DNA of 64,000 nt from CAWFMO01 sp963817065 (GCA_963817065.1 CAWFMO010000001.1:1922001-1986000); one strand, 5' to 3'; shown: positions 16,138 through 26,835, counted from the first letter of the stretch. Made by a program: numbers and translations. Notes: generated by a model from the letters alone, not told the origin.

Positions 16138-17310
16138 CGTCCCAGCAGGTCACCACGGCGGTGCCGCTCGACATGATCAAGCGCATCGCCGAGGCGTACG
16201 CGAACCCGCCGGAGGGCTTCACCCTGCACCCGCGGCTGAAGCCGCAGATCGACCGGCGGGTCGCGATGGCCAGCTCCGGCAACGTCGACTGGGCCACCGC
16301 CGAGCTGTACGCGTTCGGCGCACTGGTGCTCGAGGGCCGCGCGGTGCGGCTGGCCGGACAGGACACCCGGCGCGGCACGTTCATCCAGCGGCACGCCATG
16401 CTCATCGACCGCCAGACCGGCGCCGAGTACACCCCGCTGCAAGGAGCTGTCGCCGCGACCAGGCGCCGTTCTTGGCCTACGACTCGCTGCTGTCGGAGTT
16501 CGCGGCGATGGGCTTCGAGTACGGCTACTCGGTGGTCCGCGACGACGCGCTCGTGTGCTGGGAGGCGCAGTTCGGCGACTTCGCCGACGGCGCGCAGACG
16601 ATCATCGACGAGTTCATCTCCTCCGGCGAGGCGAAGTGGGGCCAGCGCTCGGCGGTCACCCTGCTGCTGCCGCACGGCTACGAGGGCCAGGGCCCGGACC
16701 ACTCGTCGGCGCGTCCGGAGCGGTTCCTGCAGCTGGCGCCGAGAACAACATGACGGTGGCGATGTGCTCGTCGCCGGCGAACTACTTCCACCTGCTGCGC
16801 CGCCAGGGGCTCTCGCCGGTGCGCCGGCCGCTGATCGCGTTCACCCCGAAGTCGCTGCTGCGGCACAAGGCGGCGGTCAGCCAGCTGGACGACTTCACCA
16901 GCGGGACGTTCGCAGCCGGTGCTGCGCCGACGCCGACGGCCGACCCGGCGCAGGTGCGCCGGGTGCTGCTCTGCGCGGGCAAGGTCTACTACGACCTCGC
17001 CGCGGAGCGCGCCGCGCGACGAGCGCAACGACGTCGCGATCGTGCGGGTCGAGCAGCTCTACCCGCTGCCGGTCGACGAGATCTGCGCGCCGAGCTCGAC
17101 CGGTACCCCGACGCCGAGCTCGTCTGGGTGCAGGAGGAGCCGGCCAACCAGGGCGCGTGGCCGTTCATGGCGCTCAACCTGCCCGAGCACCTCGGCGGCC
17201 GGCGCGCTGCTGCGCGTCTCCCGGCCGGCGTCGGCCTCGCCGGCCGTCGGCTCGCACGCGGTGCACGAGGCGCAGCAGCGCCGAGATCGTCGGCGACCGC
17301 CTTCGCCTAG
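16138..17310 (+). CDS. kgd: Multifunctional 2-oxoglutarate decarboxylase/dehydrogenase E1, C-terminal part only, frameshifted
   Basis: About 390 C-terminal residues of the actinobacterial Kgd/SucA E1 enzyme of the TCA cycle. Recognisable blocks in order are EAYANPPEGFTLHPRLKPQI, VRLAGQDTRRGTFIQRH, PFLAYDSLLSEFAAMGFEYG, FGDFADGAQTIIDEFISSG, LLLPHGYEGQGPDHSSAR and RPLIAFTPKSLLRHKAAVSQ, then the C-terminal transketolase-like domain with VRVEQLYPLP and EEPANQGAWPFM. The N-terminal acyltransferase-like and first thiamine-diphosphate parts (over 800 residues) are missing at the join. At least six frame changes are present. Stop TAG at 17308-17310. DUF6104 follows immediately, the usual neighbour. 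Confidence 0.9.
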
Positions 17311-17317
17311 CGCAGCC

Positions 17318-17497
17318 GTGTACTTCACCGACCGCGGCATCGAGGAGCTCGTCAGCCGGCGCGGCGACGAGCAGGTCAGCGTCGAGTGGCTCGGCGACCG
17401 GCTGCAGGCCTTCGTCGACACGCACCCCGAGTTCGAGACCGCCGTCGACCGGCTCGCCACCTGGCTGGCCCGCGACGACGACGAGGACGAGGACTGA
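17318..17497 (+). CDS. DUF6104 family small protein
   Basis: A 59-residue intact protein from GTG at 17318 reading (M)YFTDRGIEELVSRRGDEQ, then VSVEWLGDRLQAFVDTHPEFE and a strongly acidic end DDDEDED. This is the short protein regularly found directly after the E1 (kgd) gene in actinomycetes. It starts 7 bases after the E1 stop, so the two are probably co-transcribed. Its role is not known. Confidence 0.8.
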   Translation: MYFTDRGIEELVSRRGDEQVSVEWLGDRLQAFVDTHPEFETAVDRLATWLARDDDEDED

Positions 17498-17499
17498 CC

Positions 17500-18130
17500 G
17501 CGTACGGCAGGGGGGCCGCGGACGGACGCTCGCGGTCCGAACAGCGCAGGAACAACTGCGCAGCGGGCCGATCGACAGCGCGAACACGACGGTGCCGATG
17601 CCGACCGTGCCGCCGAGCAGCCAGCCGACGGCCAGCACGGTGAGCTCGATGCCGGTGCGGACGAGCCGGATCGAGCGGCCGGTGCGGCGGGCGAGCCCGG
17701 TCATCAGCCCGTCGCGCGGGCCGGGGCCGAAGTCGGCGCCGATGTACATGCCGGTCGGCGACGCCGCACAGCACGACGCCGCCGGCCATCTCGGCGATCC
17801 GCCAGCGCCAGCGCGCCCGGCGCCGGCAGCAGGTCGCAGCGACGACGTTCATCGACACGCCGATCAGCACGACGTTGCTGACCGTGCCGAGCCCGGGCCG
17901 TTGCCGCAGCGGGATCCAGAGCAGCAGCACCGCGGCGCCGACGATGATCACCACCGTGCCGATCGCCAGCCCGAGCGTGCCGGGCGAGGCCCTGGTGGAA
18001 GACGTCCCACGGGTCCAGGCCGAGCCCGGAGCGCACCTGCAGGGCCGCCGGACAGCCCGTAGAGCAGCAAGCCAATGTAGAGCTGGACCAGCCGTCGGAG
18101 CAGTCGGTACCGGGCCATCCTGGCCATCAT
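17500..18130 (-). CDS. yczE: YczE/YyaS/YitT family membrane protein, frameshifted
   Basis: A leftward integral membrane protein of about 205 residues, starting at an ATG near 18,118-18,130 (RYRLLRRLVQLYIGLLLYGLS). Further family blocks in other frames are GLGLDPWDVFHQGLA, LLLWIPLRQRPGLGTVSN, LIGVSMNVV, MYIGADFGPGPRDGLMTGLA and LTVLAVGWLLGGTVGIGTVVFAL. The DPWDVFHQG and GPGPRDGLMTGL motifs are diagnostic. The gene is divergent from a MocR-type regulator, the standard arrangement for this family in actinomycetes and bacilli. The C-terminal end is uncertain because of indels. Confidence 0.8.
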
Positions 18131-18146
18131 GCGCAGCCGATGGCAA

Positions 18147-18197
18147 GCCAATACCCGGCCAATCGATCCGGCATTCGGCCTGGCCTACCAGGCCAAT
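18147..18197. promoter_or_regulatory. Phased GCCAAT direct repeats, candidate MocR operator
   Basis: Three copies of GCCAAT lie at 18147-18152, 18158-18163 and 18192-18197, with start-to-start distances of 11 and 34 bases, that is about one and three DNA turns. They occupy most of the gap between the yczE start and the MocR start. MocR regulators are known to bind short direct repeats between themselves and a divergent target, so this is the likely operator for both genes. The role is inferred. Confidence 0.6.
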
Positions 18198-18214
18198 GTG
18201 TGCCACCATGGCCC

Positions 18215-19682
18215 ATGGCCCTGCTGTCCCGGATCGGCGGCCGCGCGCTCGCCGACCTGCTCCCCGACCTGCTACGACATGCCCGGCCCGGTCTACTCCG
18301 CGCTGGCCAACGCGGTCACCAGCCTCGTCCTCGACGGCCGGATCGCCACCGAGACCCGGCTGCCGTCCGAGCGCGAACTCGCCGCCGCGCTGCGGCTGTC
18401 AGCCGGGCCACCGTCACCGCCGCCTACGACCAGCTGCGCGCCGACGGCTTCCTGGCCAGCCGCACCGGGTCGGGCAGCTTCGTCACCGTGCCCGCCGGCT
18501 CGCGGCCGCGCACCGTCGCTGGCCCGCTGGACGACGCGCGGCAGCGACGTGCAGGACGTCATCGACCTGTCCTGCGCCGCGCTGCCGGCGCCGCCGGACC
18601 TCATGCCCGAGGCGGTGGCCGCAGGCCGCCGGCCGCAGCTCGCCCCGCTACCTGCTCGGCGACGGCTACGAGCCGGCCGGGCTGCCCGTGCTGCGCGAGG
18701 CGGTCGCCGCGCGCTTCACCGCGCGCGGCGTGCCCACCCGTCCCGACCAGATCCTGATCACCAACGGCGCGCTGCACGGCCTCGACCTGCTGCTGCGGCT
18801 GCTGATCGGCCCCGGCGACCGAGTGCTCACCGAACTGCCCACCTACCCGGGCGCGCTGGACGCGATCCGCGGCCAACGGCGCCCGCGTCGTGCCGGTGCC
18901 GATGGCGCCGGCCGGCGGCTGGCAGGTGCCGCAGCTGCAGGCCACCCTGCGCCAGACCGCGGCCCGGCTGGCCTACCTGACCCCCGACTTCCACAACCCG
19001 ACCGGCGCGCTGATCCCGGCGAGGCGACCGGCGCGACGTGCTGCGGGCCGCGCGGCAGACCGGCACCACCGTCGATCGTCGACGAGTCGTTCGTCGATCT
19101 CGGCTTCGACGCGCGCCGAACGCGCCGACCGCCGACGCTCGACCCGGCGCGTGGTCACGATCGGCTCGCTGTCCAAGCCGGTCTGGGGCGGGCTGCGGAT
19201 CGGCTGGCTGCGCGCCTCGACCGAGCTCGTCCACCGGCTGGCCGCGCTGCGCGACCTCGATCGACATGGGCGGCCCGGTCGCTCGACCAGGTGGTCGCGC
19301 GCCGGCCTGTTCGACCGCATCGACGAGATCGCCGCCGACCGGCGTCGCCGAGCTGCGCCCGCAGCGCGACGCGCTGCTCGCCGCGCTCGCCCGCGAGCTG
19401 CCCGCAGTGGCGCGACCACCGTGCCGCAGGGCGGGCTGTCGCTGTGGGTCGAGCTGGACGCGCCGCTGTCGACGCCGCTGACGCTGCTCGCCGCGCAGGC
19501 CGGCGTGGTCGATCGTGCCGGGCTCGCGGTTCGGCGTCGACGGCACGCTCGAGCGATTCCTGCGGCTGCCGTTCGCGCTGCCCGCCGACCGGCTCGAGGA
19601 GGCCGTGCGCCGGCTCGCCGCGGTGTGGGCGCAGCTGGACCGGCGGCGGCGCTCGGCCGCTCGTCAGCTCGTCGTCGCGTAG
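18215..19682 (+). CDS. MocR-type regulator (GntR domain fused to aminotransferase fold), frameshifted
   Basis: A protein of about 485 residues from the ATG at 18215 (MALLSRIGGRALADLLPDLL). The winged-helix GntR domain is seen as YSALANAVTSLVLDGRI, TRLPSERELAAALRLS, RATVTAAYDQLRADGF and GSGSFVTVPAG. The fold-type I aminotransferase domain follows: YLLGDGYEPAGLPVLREAVA, ILITNGALHGLDLLLRLL, TELPTYPGALDAIR, LAYLTPDFHNPTG and the PLP lysine in GSLSKPVWGGLRIGW. More than eight frame changes interrupt it. Stop TAG at 19680-19682. It likely senses PLP or an amino compound and controls the divergent yczE. It converges on the malic enzyme gene with 8 bases between stops. Confidence 0.85.
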
Positions 19683-19690
19683 CCGACTGA

Positions 19691-20856
<1,166 letters not shown>

Positions 20857-20893
20857 GCAGCGAGTGTTTCACGCGCGACGCTGTCGGCGCGCT

Positions 20894-21195
20894 TCAGCGC
20901 ACGCGCCGCGGCCGCCCCGGCCACAGCCGCAGCACCACCTTCGCGACGACGTCGGCGACGCCGTGCGCGGCGCTGTCGCCGCCGGCGAACGAGTTGTCCG
21001 AGGCGAGCCACCAGCCGCCGTCCTCGGCCCGGACGGCCCGCTTGACCACGAGGCGGTCGGGCATGCTGCGGAACCGGGCGAGCACGAGGTCGCCGGGCAG
21101 CACCGGTGCGCCCGCACCGCGACCAGGAGACGTCGCCGGCGCGCAGCGTGGGCACCATCGACGGGCCCGGACACCGTCACCCGTCGCCAGGGCAC
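20894..21195 (-). CDS. Nickel-type superoxide dismutase maturation protease (S26 signal-peptidase fold), frameshifted
   Basis: A small leftward protease of about 100 residues that would cleave the SodN propeptide to expose its nickel-binding N-terminal histidine. A GTG at 21193-21195 gives VPWRRVTVSGPSMVPTL after removal of one extra C; the catalytic Ser is in SGPSM and the Lys in RLVVKRAVR, followed by WWLASDNSFAGGDSAAHG and the end LRLWPGRPRRVR. This short S26 form is typical of SodN partners. It is divergent from sodN, with about 90 bases between. At least two frame changes. Confidence 0.85.
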
Positions 21196-21287
21196 GGCCC
21201 GGCATGTGATAACCGGCGCCGCCAAGCGGGGATCCCTCCGGTAGTAGGGTCGAAATCGCGTTCATGCCCCTCCAGGAGGTCAAGGCT

Positions 21288-21687
21288 ATGCGCTTGTTCC
21301 GTCCGTCCACTCGTCGCCCACGCACACTGCGATCTGCCGTGCGGCGTCTACGACCCGGCGCAGGCCCGCATCGAGGCCGAGTCGGTGAAGGCGATCATGG
21401 AGAAGTACCAGGGCAACGAGGATCCGGTGTTCCGCACCCGCGCGCTGCTGATCAAGGAACAGCGCGCCGAGCTCGTCAAGCACCACCTCTGGGTGCTGTG
21501 GACCGACTACTTCAAGCCGCCGCACTTCGAGAAGTACCCGAACCTGCACGAGCTGTTCAACAAGGCCACCAAGGCGGCCGGCGCGGCCGGCGGCAAGGGC
21601 GAGGTCGACCCGGCCAAGGGCCAGGAGCTGCTCGACCTGATCGCCGAGATCGACACGATCTTCTGGGAGACGAAGAAGGCCGCCTGA
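21288..21687 (+). CDS. sodN: Nickel superoxide dismutase, one frameshift in the propeptide
   Basis: Cytoplasmic Ni-SOD that dismutates superoxide. The mature enzyme starts at the Ni-hook HCDLPCGVYDP, supplying His1, Cys2 and Cys6, followed by ARIEAESVKAIMEKYQGN, LIKEQRAELVKHHLWVLWTDYFK and IAEIDTIFWETKKAA. The ATG at 21288 is preceded by AGGAGG at 21273-21278 and starts a short propeptide (MRLFRPS) in a frame one base off the hook, so one indel lies between 21,288 and about 21,325. The maturation protease is encoded divergently next door. Confidence 0.95.
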
Positions 21688-21707
21688 GTCCTCGAGGCAG
21701 CTAGATC

Positions 21708-22355
21708 GTGACCACGACGGAGGCCGGCTCCGCTGCGGGGCCGGCCTTCGCCGCGCCCGAGCTCCCCGACTCCGCCGAGCTCTGGATCGTGCGCCACGGC
21801 GAGACCGAGTGGAGCAGGTCCGGCCAGCACACCGGCACCACCGACCTCCCGCTCACCGAGACCGGGCGCGGAGCAGGCAGCGGCGCTGCGCGGGCTGCTC
21901 GCCGACCTGCGTCCGGTGCTCGTGCTGTGCAGCCCGCGACAGCGCGCCCAGGACACCGCCGGCTGGCCGGGCTCGACGTCGACGAGATCACCGACGACCT
22001 CGCCGAGTGGAACTACGGCGAGTACGAGGGGCGTACGACCCCCGAGATCCGCGAGCACGATCCGGGCTGGACGATCTTCACCCATCCGACCCCGGGCGGC
22101 GAGACCGCCGAGGAGATCCGCGCCCGCGCCGACCGGGTGCTGGGCCGGGCCGCGGCCAGCCTCGCGGACGGCCCGGTCGTGCTCGTCGGGCACGGCCACT
22201 TCAGCCGGGTGCTCGGCGCGCGCTGGATGGGCCTGCCGGTCGCTTCGGGCGCCAACCTGCTGCTCGGCACCGCCGCGCCGTCGCTGCTCGGCGCGCAGTA
22301 CGGCGTCCCGGCCATCGTCCGCTGGAACATCCCGAACCCCGCCGCCCGGACCTGA
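21708..22355 (+). CDS. Histidine phosphatase (phosphoglycerate-mutase-like) family protein, frameshifted
   Basis: About 215 residues from GTG 21708. The catalytic RHG motif is in LWIVRHGETEWSRSGQHTG, followed by TDLPLTETGR; after frame changes near 21,870 and 21,960 come LVLCSPRQRAQDTA and ITDDLAEWNYGEYEGRTTPEI, and the second catalytic histidine in VVLVGHGHFSRVLGARW. It ends with VRWNIPNP. Two-histidine phosphatases act on diverse phosphomonoesters; the substrate is not predictable. The anti-sigma gene follows after 9 bases. Confidence 0.87.
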   Translation: MTTTEAGSAAGPAFAAPELPDSAELWIVRHGETEWSRSGQHTGTTDLPLTETGRGAGSGAARAARRPASGARAVQPATARPGHRRLAGLDVDEITDDLAEWNYGEYEGRTTPEIREHDPGWTIFTHPTPGGETAEEIRARADRVLGRAAASLADGPVVLVGHGHFSRVLGARWMGLPVASGANLLLGTAAPSLLGAQYGVPAIVRWNIPNPAART

Positions 22356-22364
22356 GAGGAGAAC

Positions 22365-22769
22365 ATGTCCCGCTCGGATGACAACCCGCCCGACGGCGAC
22401 GCCGTCGAGGTGCGCATACCCGCCGACGTCGCCTACGTGTCGACGCTGCGGCTGACCGCGGCGAGCCTCGCCGCGCGGTGCAGCCTCACCGTCGACGACA
22501 TCGAGGATCTCCGGCTCGCCGTCGACGAGGCCTGCGCGCTGCTGCTGCCGTACGCGAGCGCCGATTCCACGCTCGACGCGCACTTCGAGCTCGCCCAGGG
22601 CCGGCTCGCCGTCGACACCAGCGTCGCCACCACCGCCACTGACGAGCCGGACCGCGACGGGCTCGGCTGGACGGTGCTCGGCGCGCTCGCGAGCTCGGTC
22701 GACGTCCGGCGCGACGAGCACCGGCTCACGATCTCCGTCACCAAGACCCGCGCGGCAGCGGCTTCGTGA
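22365..22769 (+). CDS. Anti-sigma factor of the RsbW/SpoIIAB type (ATP-binding)
   Basis: An intact 134-residue GHKL-fold protein: VEVRIPADVAYVSTLRLTAAS, the ATP-site helix DDIEDLRLAVDEACALLL and a C-terminal DGLGWTVLGALASSVD. GAGAGGAGAA precedes the ATG. Its TGA overlaps the GTG of the following sigma factor gene (GTGA), so the pair is translationally coupled. It should bind and inhibit that sigma factor in a partner-switching module; no anti-anti-sigma gene is adjacent. Confidence 0.85.
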   Translation: MSRSDDNPPDGDAVEVRIPADVAYVSTLRLTAASLAARCSLTVDDIEDLRLAVDEACALLLPYASADSTLDAHFELAQGRLAVDTSVATTATDEPDRDGLGWTVLGALASSVDVRRDEHRLTISVTKTRAAAAS

Positions 22770-23550
22770 CGAGTTCCACTCGGCCTGACCGCAATCACGG
22801 TCAGGCGATCAGCCTGTTGGTCGAGCTGCACGAGCCTCGCCGTGGATGACCCGCGCCGCGCTCGCGCTGCGCGAGCAGCTCGTCGAGCTGCACATGCCGC
22901 TCGTCGTCTATCTCGCCCGGCGCTTCTCCGGCCGCAACGAGCCGATGAACGACCTCGTCCAGGTCGGCGCGATCGGGCTGATCAAGGCGATCGACCGGTT
23001 CGACCCGGACCGCAAGCTGGAGTTCTCCACGTACGCGACGCCGACGATCCTCGGCGAGATCAAGCGGCACTTCCGCGACACCGGCTGGCTGGTGCACGTC
23101 CCGCGGCGCGCCCAGGAGCTGCAGACGACGCTGAACGCGGCGCGGGCCGACCTGAGCCAGGAACTCGGCCGGGCGCCCGACCGTGAAGGAGCTCGCCGAG
23201 CGCGTCGAGATCGACGAGGAGATCGTGCTCGAGGCGCTGGACGTGGGCCGGGCCTACTCCGGTGTGCCGCTCGACGTCTGGCCGCGCCGGGCGAGACCGT
23301 GCCCGAGCACCCGATGCTCGGCGTGCTGGACGAGGGGTTCGAGCAGGTCGAGCAGCGCGAGCTGCTGCGCAAGGCCATCGCGAAGCTGCCGGAGAACGAG
23401 CGGGAGATCCTGCTGCTGCGCTTCATCGCCAGCAAGACGCAGACCGAGATCGCCTCGATCGTCGGCGTCTCGCAGATGCAGGTGTCCCGCCTGGTCGCGC
23501 GCGGGCTGCGCCGGCTGCGCGAATCGCTCGGCGCGACCGAGCCGGAGTAG
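22766..23550 (+). CDS. SigF/SigB-family stress sigma factor, frameshifted
   Basis: About 260 residues from GTG 22766. After an early indel near 22,840 the protein reads LREQLVELHMPLVVYLARRFSG (region 1.2-2.1), NDLVQVGAIGLIKAIDRFDP and FSTYATPTILGEIKRHFRDT (region 2), VHVPRRAQEL and VKELAERVEIDEEIVLEAL (region 3), and LPENEREILLLRFIASKTQTEIA with GVSQMQVSRL (region 4). This is the SigB/F/G group used in general stress or sporulation. Frame changes near 23,185 and 23,285. Coupled to the RsbW-type gene upstream. Confidence 0.9.
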
Positions 23551-23582
23551 TCGGATGACGGGCGCGGCGGCGCAAGGCACGC

Positions 23583-24502
23583 ATGACCACGCCGACGATC
23601 CCGCGCAACGCGGAGATCGTCGTCAACGTCAACGGGCAACTGCGTGCCGCGCGCACAGGCGGTGGTCAGCGTGTTCGACGCCGGCTTCGTGCTCGGCGAC
23701 GGCGTCTGGGAGGGGTTGCGGGTGAGCGCCGGGCACCCGGCGTTCCTCGAGCAGCACCTGGACCGGTTGTGGGCCGGCGCCGCGGCGATCGCCCTCGACA
23801 TCGGCCGCACGCGCGGCCGAGCTGACCGCCGAGATCTACCGCACGCTGGCCGCGAACGACATGGCCGGCGACGGGGTGCACATCCGGCTGATGGTCACCC
23901 GCGGGCCGAAGTCGACGCCCTACCAGGACCCGCGGATGTCGGCCGGCCCGGCCACCGTCGTGATCGTCGCCGAGCACAAGGACCCGCTGCCGAGCACCGT
24001 CGAGCGCGGCCTGTCGCTGTTCACCGTGCACGTACGGCGCGCCGCCCCGGACACGCTGGACCCCAAGCTCAACGCGCACAGCAAGCTCAACGACATCACC
24101 GCGTGCATCCAGGCCTACACCGCGGGCGCCGACGAGGCACTGATGCTCGATCCGCACGGCTTCGTCGCGACCTGCAACTCGACGCACTTCTTCATCGTGC
24201 GGGGCGGACGAGGTGTGGACGTCGACCGGGCATGTACTGCCTGGGCGGCATCACCCGGGCCAACGTCCTGCGGGTCTGCGCCGACGGCCGGGATCGCGGC
24301 CTTCGAGCGCAGCTTCAGCCTCACCGACGTCTACAGCGCAGAGGAGGCGTTCGTGACGGGCACGTTCGCCGGCGTGGTGCCGGTGCACACCGTCGACGGC
24401 CGGCGGATCGGCACCGGCCGGCGCGGGCCGATGGTCGAGCGGCTGCAGGGGCTTTACCAGGAACTCGTCCGCGCCGACGTCGCGGAACGCCGAGCACCGT
24501 GA
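23583..24502 (+). CDS. Class IV PLP aminotransferase, frameshifted
   Basis: About 300 residues from ATG 23583. Fold-type IV blocks: VVSVFDAGFVLGDGVWEGLR, HLDRLWAGAAAIALDIG, VHIRLMVTRGPKSTPYQDPR, the PLP lysine in LNAHSKLNDITACIQA, EALMLDPHGFVATCNSTHFF, GGITRANVLRVC and AEEAFVTGTFAGVVPVHTVDG. This class includes branched-chain and D-amino acid aminotransferases. Its TGA at 24500-24502 overlaps the GTG of a sulfotransferase-like gene. The pairing recalls plant branched-chain-aminotransferase-like proteins in which the two domains are fused. Frame changes near 23,655, 23,820, 24,210 and 24,290. Confidence 0.87.
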
Positions 24503-25218
24503 CCAGATGGCGTCCGGATCGCGATGTGGTCCGGGCCGCGCAACATCTCCACCGCGCTGATGCGGGCGTGGGAGAACCGGCCGGACACCCGCGTCGTCGA
24601 CGAGCCGCTCTACGCCTACTACCTGAACGAGACCGGGCTGAACCATCCGGTGCGCGAGCGAGATCATCGCGGCCGGCGAGACGTCCTGGCGGGCGGTGGT
24701 GGCCGAGCTGACCGCACCGACCGAGGGCGTCTACTACCAGAAGCACATGACGCACCACCTGATCCCGCAGCTGCCGCGCGACTGGATCCCGGCGCTGACG
24801 AACGTGCTGCTGATCCGCGACCCGGCCGAGGTGGTCGCGTCCTACGTCCGCTCCCGGGCCGACGTGGTGGCCGAGGACATCGGTCTCGTGCAGCAGACCG
24901 AGTTGTACGACCAGCTCGGCGGCGACGTGCCGGTGATCGACTCCGCCGACTTCCTGCGCGACCCGGAGGGCGTACCTGCGCTGGATGTGCGACCACGCCG
25001 GCGTCGACGTTCACCGACCGGATGCTGCTCTGGCCGCCCGGGCCGCGCGACTCGGACGGGGTATGGGCCCCGCACTGGTACGGCGCGGTGCTCGGCGTCC
25101 ACCGGGTTCGAGCCGTACCGGCCCGCGCACGGTGGAGCTGACCGGCGCCGCGCTCGAGGCCGCCGAGCGGAGCCGGCCGCACTACGAGCGGCTGCACGCC
25201 GTCCGGGTCCTGCTGTGA
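24499..25218 (+). CDS. Sulfotransferase-like P-loop protein paired with class IV aminotransferase
   Basis: About 238 residues from GTG 24499, overlapping the aminotransferase stop. The phosphate-binding start is RIAMWSGPRNISTALMRAWEN, followed by VVDEPLYAYYL, YYQKHMTHHLIPQLPRDW, TNVLLIRDPAEVVASYVRSR, a PVIDSADFLRDPEG block and WYGAVLGSTGFEPY. The PRNIST loop and the RDP-x-E-V-x-A-S-Y motif resemble the PAPS-binding sites of sulfotransferases, but no activity is established for this branch. Four or five frame changes. The fixed pairing with the aminotransferase suggests they work on one metabolite. Confidence 0.8.
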
Positions 25219-25220
25219 TC

Positions 25221-25616
25221 TTAGCGCGGGGGCTCGCGGTCGAGCACCGCGCGCACCGGCGGGGTGAACAGCAGGTACAGCACGACGAGCGCGGCGACCA
25301 GGATCGGGCCGCCGTAGCCGAGCGGCCGGCCTGGAACGCCATCGTGTAGCTGACCGGCAGCGCGAGCAGCTGCAGCACGACCGCCGGCGTGCGCGCCGCC
25401 GGCCTGCAGCCGCCACAGCCCGCGCGCGCAGAAGGCGAGAGCGCGCCGCCGAGCAGCGCGGCGACGGCGACGAGCAGCGCCCCGCTGACGCTGTCCGGGT
25501 GGCCGGTGATCGCGTCGACGAGCAGGAACGCGGTAGCGCCGAGCAGGGCCAGCGCCTCGAGACCGATCACCACGCACGCCGCCCGCAGCGGCCCCGGCAG
25601 TCACGGTCTCGGTCAC
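25221..25616 (-). CDS. Small integral membrane protein, unknown function, frameshifted
   Basis: A leftward protein of about 130 residues from GTG 25614-25616 to a TAA at 25221. Four hydrophobic stretches appear across two frames: VIGLEALALLGATAFLLVDAI, SGALLVAVAALLGGALLAFCA, VVLQLLALPVSYTMAFQAG and GGPILVAALVVLYLLFTPPVRAVL. The four-helix layout resembles small actinobacterial membrane proteins without a named family. It faces the sulfotransferase-like gene and is divergent from the lipid kinase gene, 45 bases away. Confidence 0.6.
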   Translation of the reverse strand: MTETVTAGAAAGGVRGDRSRGAGPARRYRVPARRRDHRPPGQRQRGAARRRRRAARRRALAFCARGLWRLQAGGAHAGGRAAAARAAGQLHDGVPGRPLGYGGPILVAALVVLYLLFTPPVRAVLDREPPR

Positions 25617-25661
25617 GTCATCACCCTACGAGCGGCGCCGACGGAAGTACGGTTGCCGGTC

Positions 25662-26600
25662 GTGCGAGTGCTCGTCGTGATGAATCCGCGCGCCACCCTG
25701 ACCACCAGTCGGGAGCGCGACGTGCTGGCCCACGCGCTGGCCGGCGAGCAGCGATCTCGAGGTCGCCGAGACGCAGAACCGCGGTCACGCCGCCGCGCTC
25801 GCCTGCCGGGCGATGCGCAACGGCACCGACGTCGTGGTCGCGCTCGGCGGCGACGGCACGGTGAACGAGGTCATCAACGGCCTGCTCACCGACGGCGTGC
25901 ACGACGGCGTGCCGGCCCTGGGCCTCGTGCCGGCCGGCTCGACGAACGTGTTCGCCCGCGCGCTGGGCATGCCCAACAACCGGGTCGAGGCCACCGGGCT
26001 GCTGCTCGAGGGGCTGCGCAGCGGAGCGCGCCGGTCGGTGAGCCTGGTCCAGGCCGACGACCGCTGGTTCTGCTTCGCCGCCGGCATCGGCTTCGACGCG
26101 GCGATCGTGCACGGCGTCGAGCGCAAGCGCCGGCAGGGCAAGAAGTCGACGCACGTGCTGTACGCCAAGGTCGGCGTGCGGGAGTTCTTCCAGTCCGATC
26201 GGCGGCACCCCAAGCTGCACGTCGAACTGCCGGACGGCACCCGCTGGACGACATCTACTTCGTGATCGTCGCCAACGCCGACCCGTGGACGTTCGTCGGC
26301 CCGCGGCCGCTGCGGCCCACCCCGCAGGTGACGTTCGAGACCGGGCTGGCCGTCTACGCGCGGCGCCGGATGGGCATGCTCGGCGCTGTGTACGGCATGG
26401 CCCGGATGTCGGGCAACCACCCGAAGGTGGGCCGATTCGGCGCGCACGTCGTGCATGACCTGGACCACATCACGGTCATCGCCGACGAGCCGCTGCCCTT
26501 CCAGGTCGACGGCGATGCCCTGGAAACACGGGAGAAAGTGCGGTTCCGGTCCGTGCCGGACGCCCTGCGGGTAGTGGGGGCACCGCCCGATTCGTCCTGA
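25662..26600 (+). CDS. Diacylglycerol kinase-family lipid kinase, frameshifted
   Basis: About 310 residues from GTG 25662 (VRVLVVMNPRATLTTSRERDV). The catalytic glycine-rich loop is VVALGGDGTVNEVINGLL, followed by LGLVPAGSTNVFARALGMPN, WFCFAAGIGFDAAIVHGVE and a C-terminal beta domain with YFVIVANADPWTFVGPRPLR, ARMSGNHPKVGRFG and PLPFQVDGDALE. These are DgkB/YegS-type kinases that phosphorylate diacylglycerol or related lipids at the membrane face. Frame changes near 25,755 and 26,245. A gap of 235 bases separates it from whiB1. Confidence 0.88.
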   Translation: MRVLVVMNPRATLTTSRERDVLAHALAGEQRSRGRRDAEPRSRRRARLPGDAQRHRRRGRARRRRHGERGHQRPAHRRRARRRAGPGPRAGRLDERVRPRAGHAQQPGRGHRAAARGAAQRSAPVGEPGPGRRPLVLLRRRHRLRRGDRARRRAQAPAGQEVDARAVRQGRRAGVLPVRSAAPQAARRTAGRHPLDDIYFVIVANADPWTFVGPRPLRPTPQVTFETGLAVYARRRMGMLGAVYGMARMSGNHPKVGRFGAHVVHDLDHITVIADEPLPFQVDGDALETREKVRFRSVPDALRVVGAPPDSS

Positions 26601-26764
26601 ATCAACGTTCTGTCAGCTGTGCGAAACCCTCGACCGCACCGCGCGAGGCGCGTAGCGTCGCGATGGGTTCTCCGAGGATGCCGAACCGAGAGGCGTCGCA
26701 GATCGCCGGACGGCCGGTGATGTGCCTTTCAGCGCATCCGGAATCCTTGAACGGCGAGCTAGCT

Positions 26765-26780
26765 CGTGAAAGGATTCACA
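26765..26780. promoter_or_regulatory. CRP-type site upstream of whiB1
   Basis: CGTGA (26765-26769), six bases, then TCACA (26776-26780): a near-perfect CRP/FNR-family palindrome 55 bases before the WhiB1 ATG. In Mycobacterium tuberculosis whiB1 is known to be controlled by the cAMP receptor protein through an upstream site of this type. The match here is seen directly; function is inferred. The remaining gap between the lipid kinase stop and whiB1 (26601-26835) shows no other clear element. Confidence 0.65.
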
Positions 26781-26835
26781 AGCGCGGTCGCGAAGCACCC
26801 GTCGCTGCCGCGGCCGAGTGAGGAGATACGTACCG

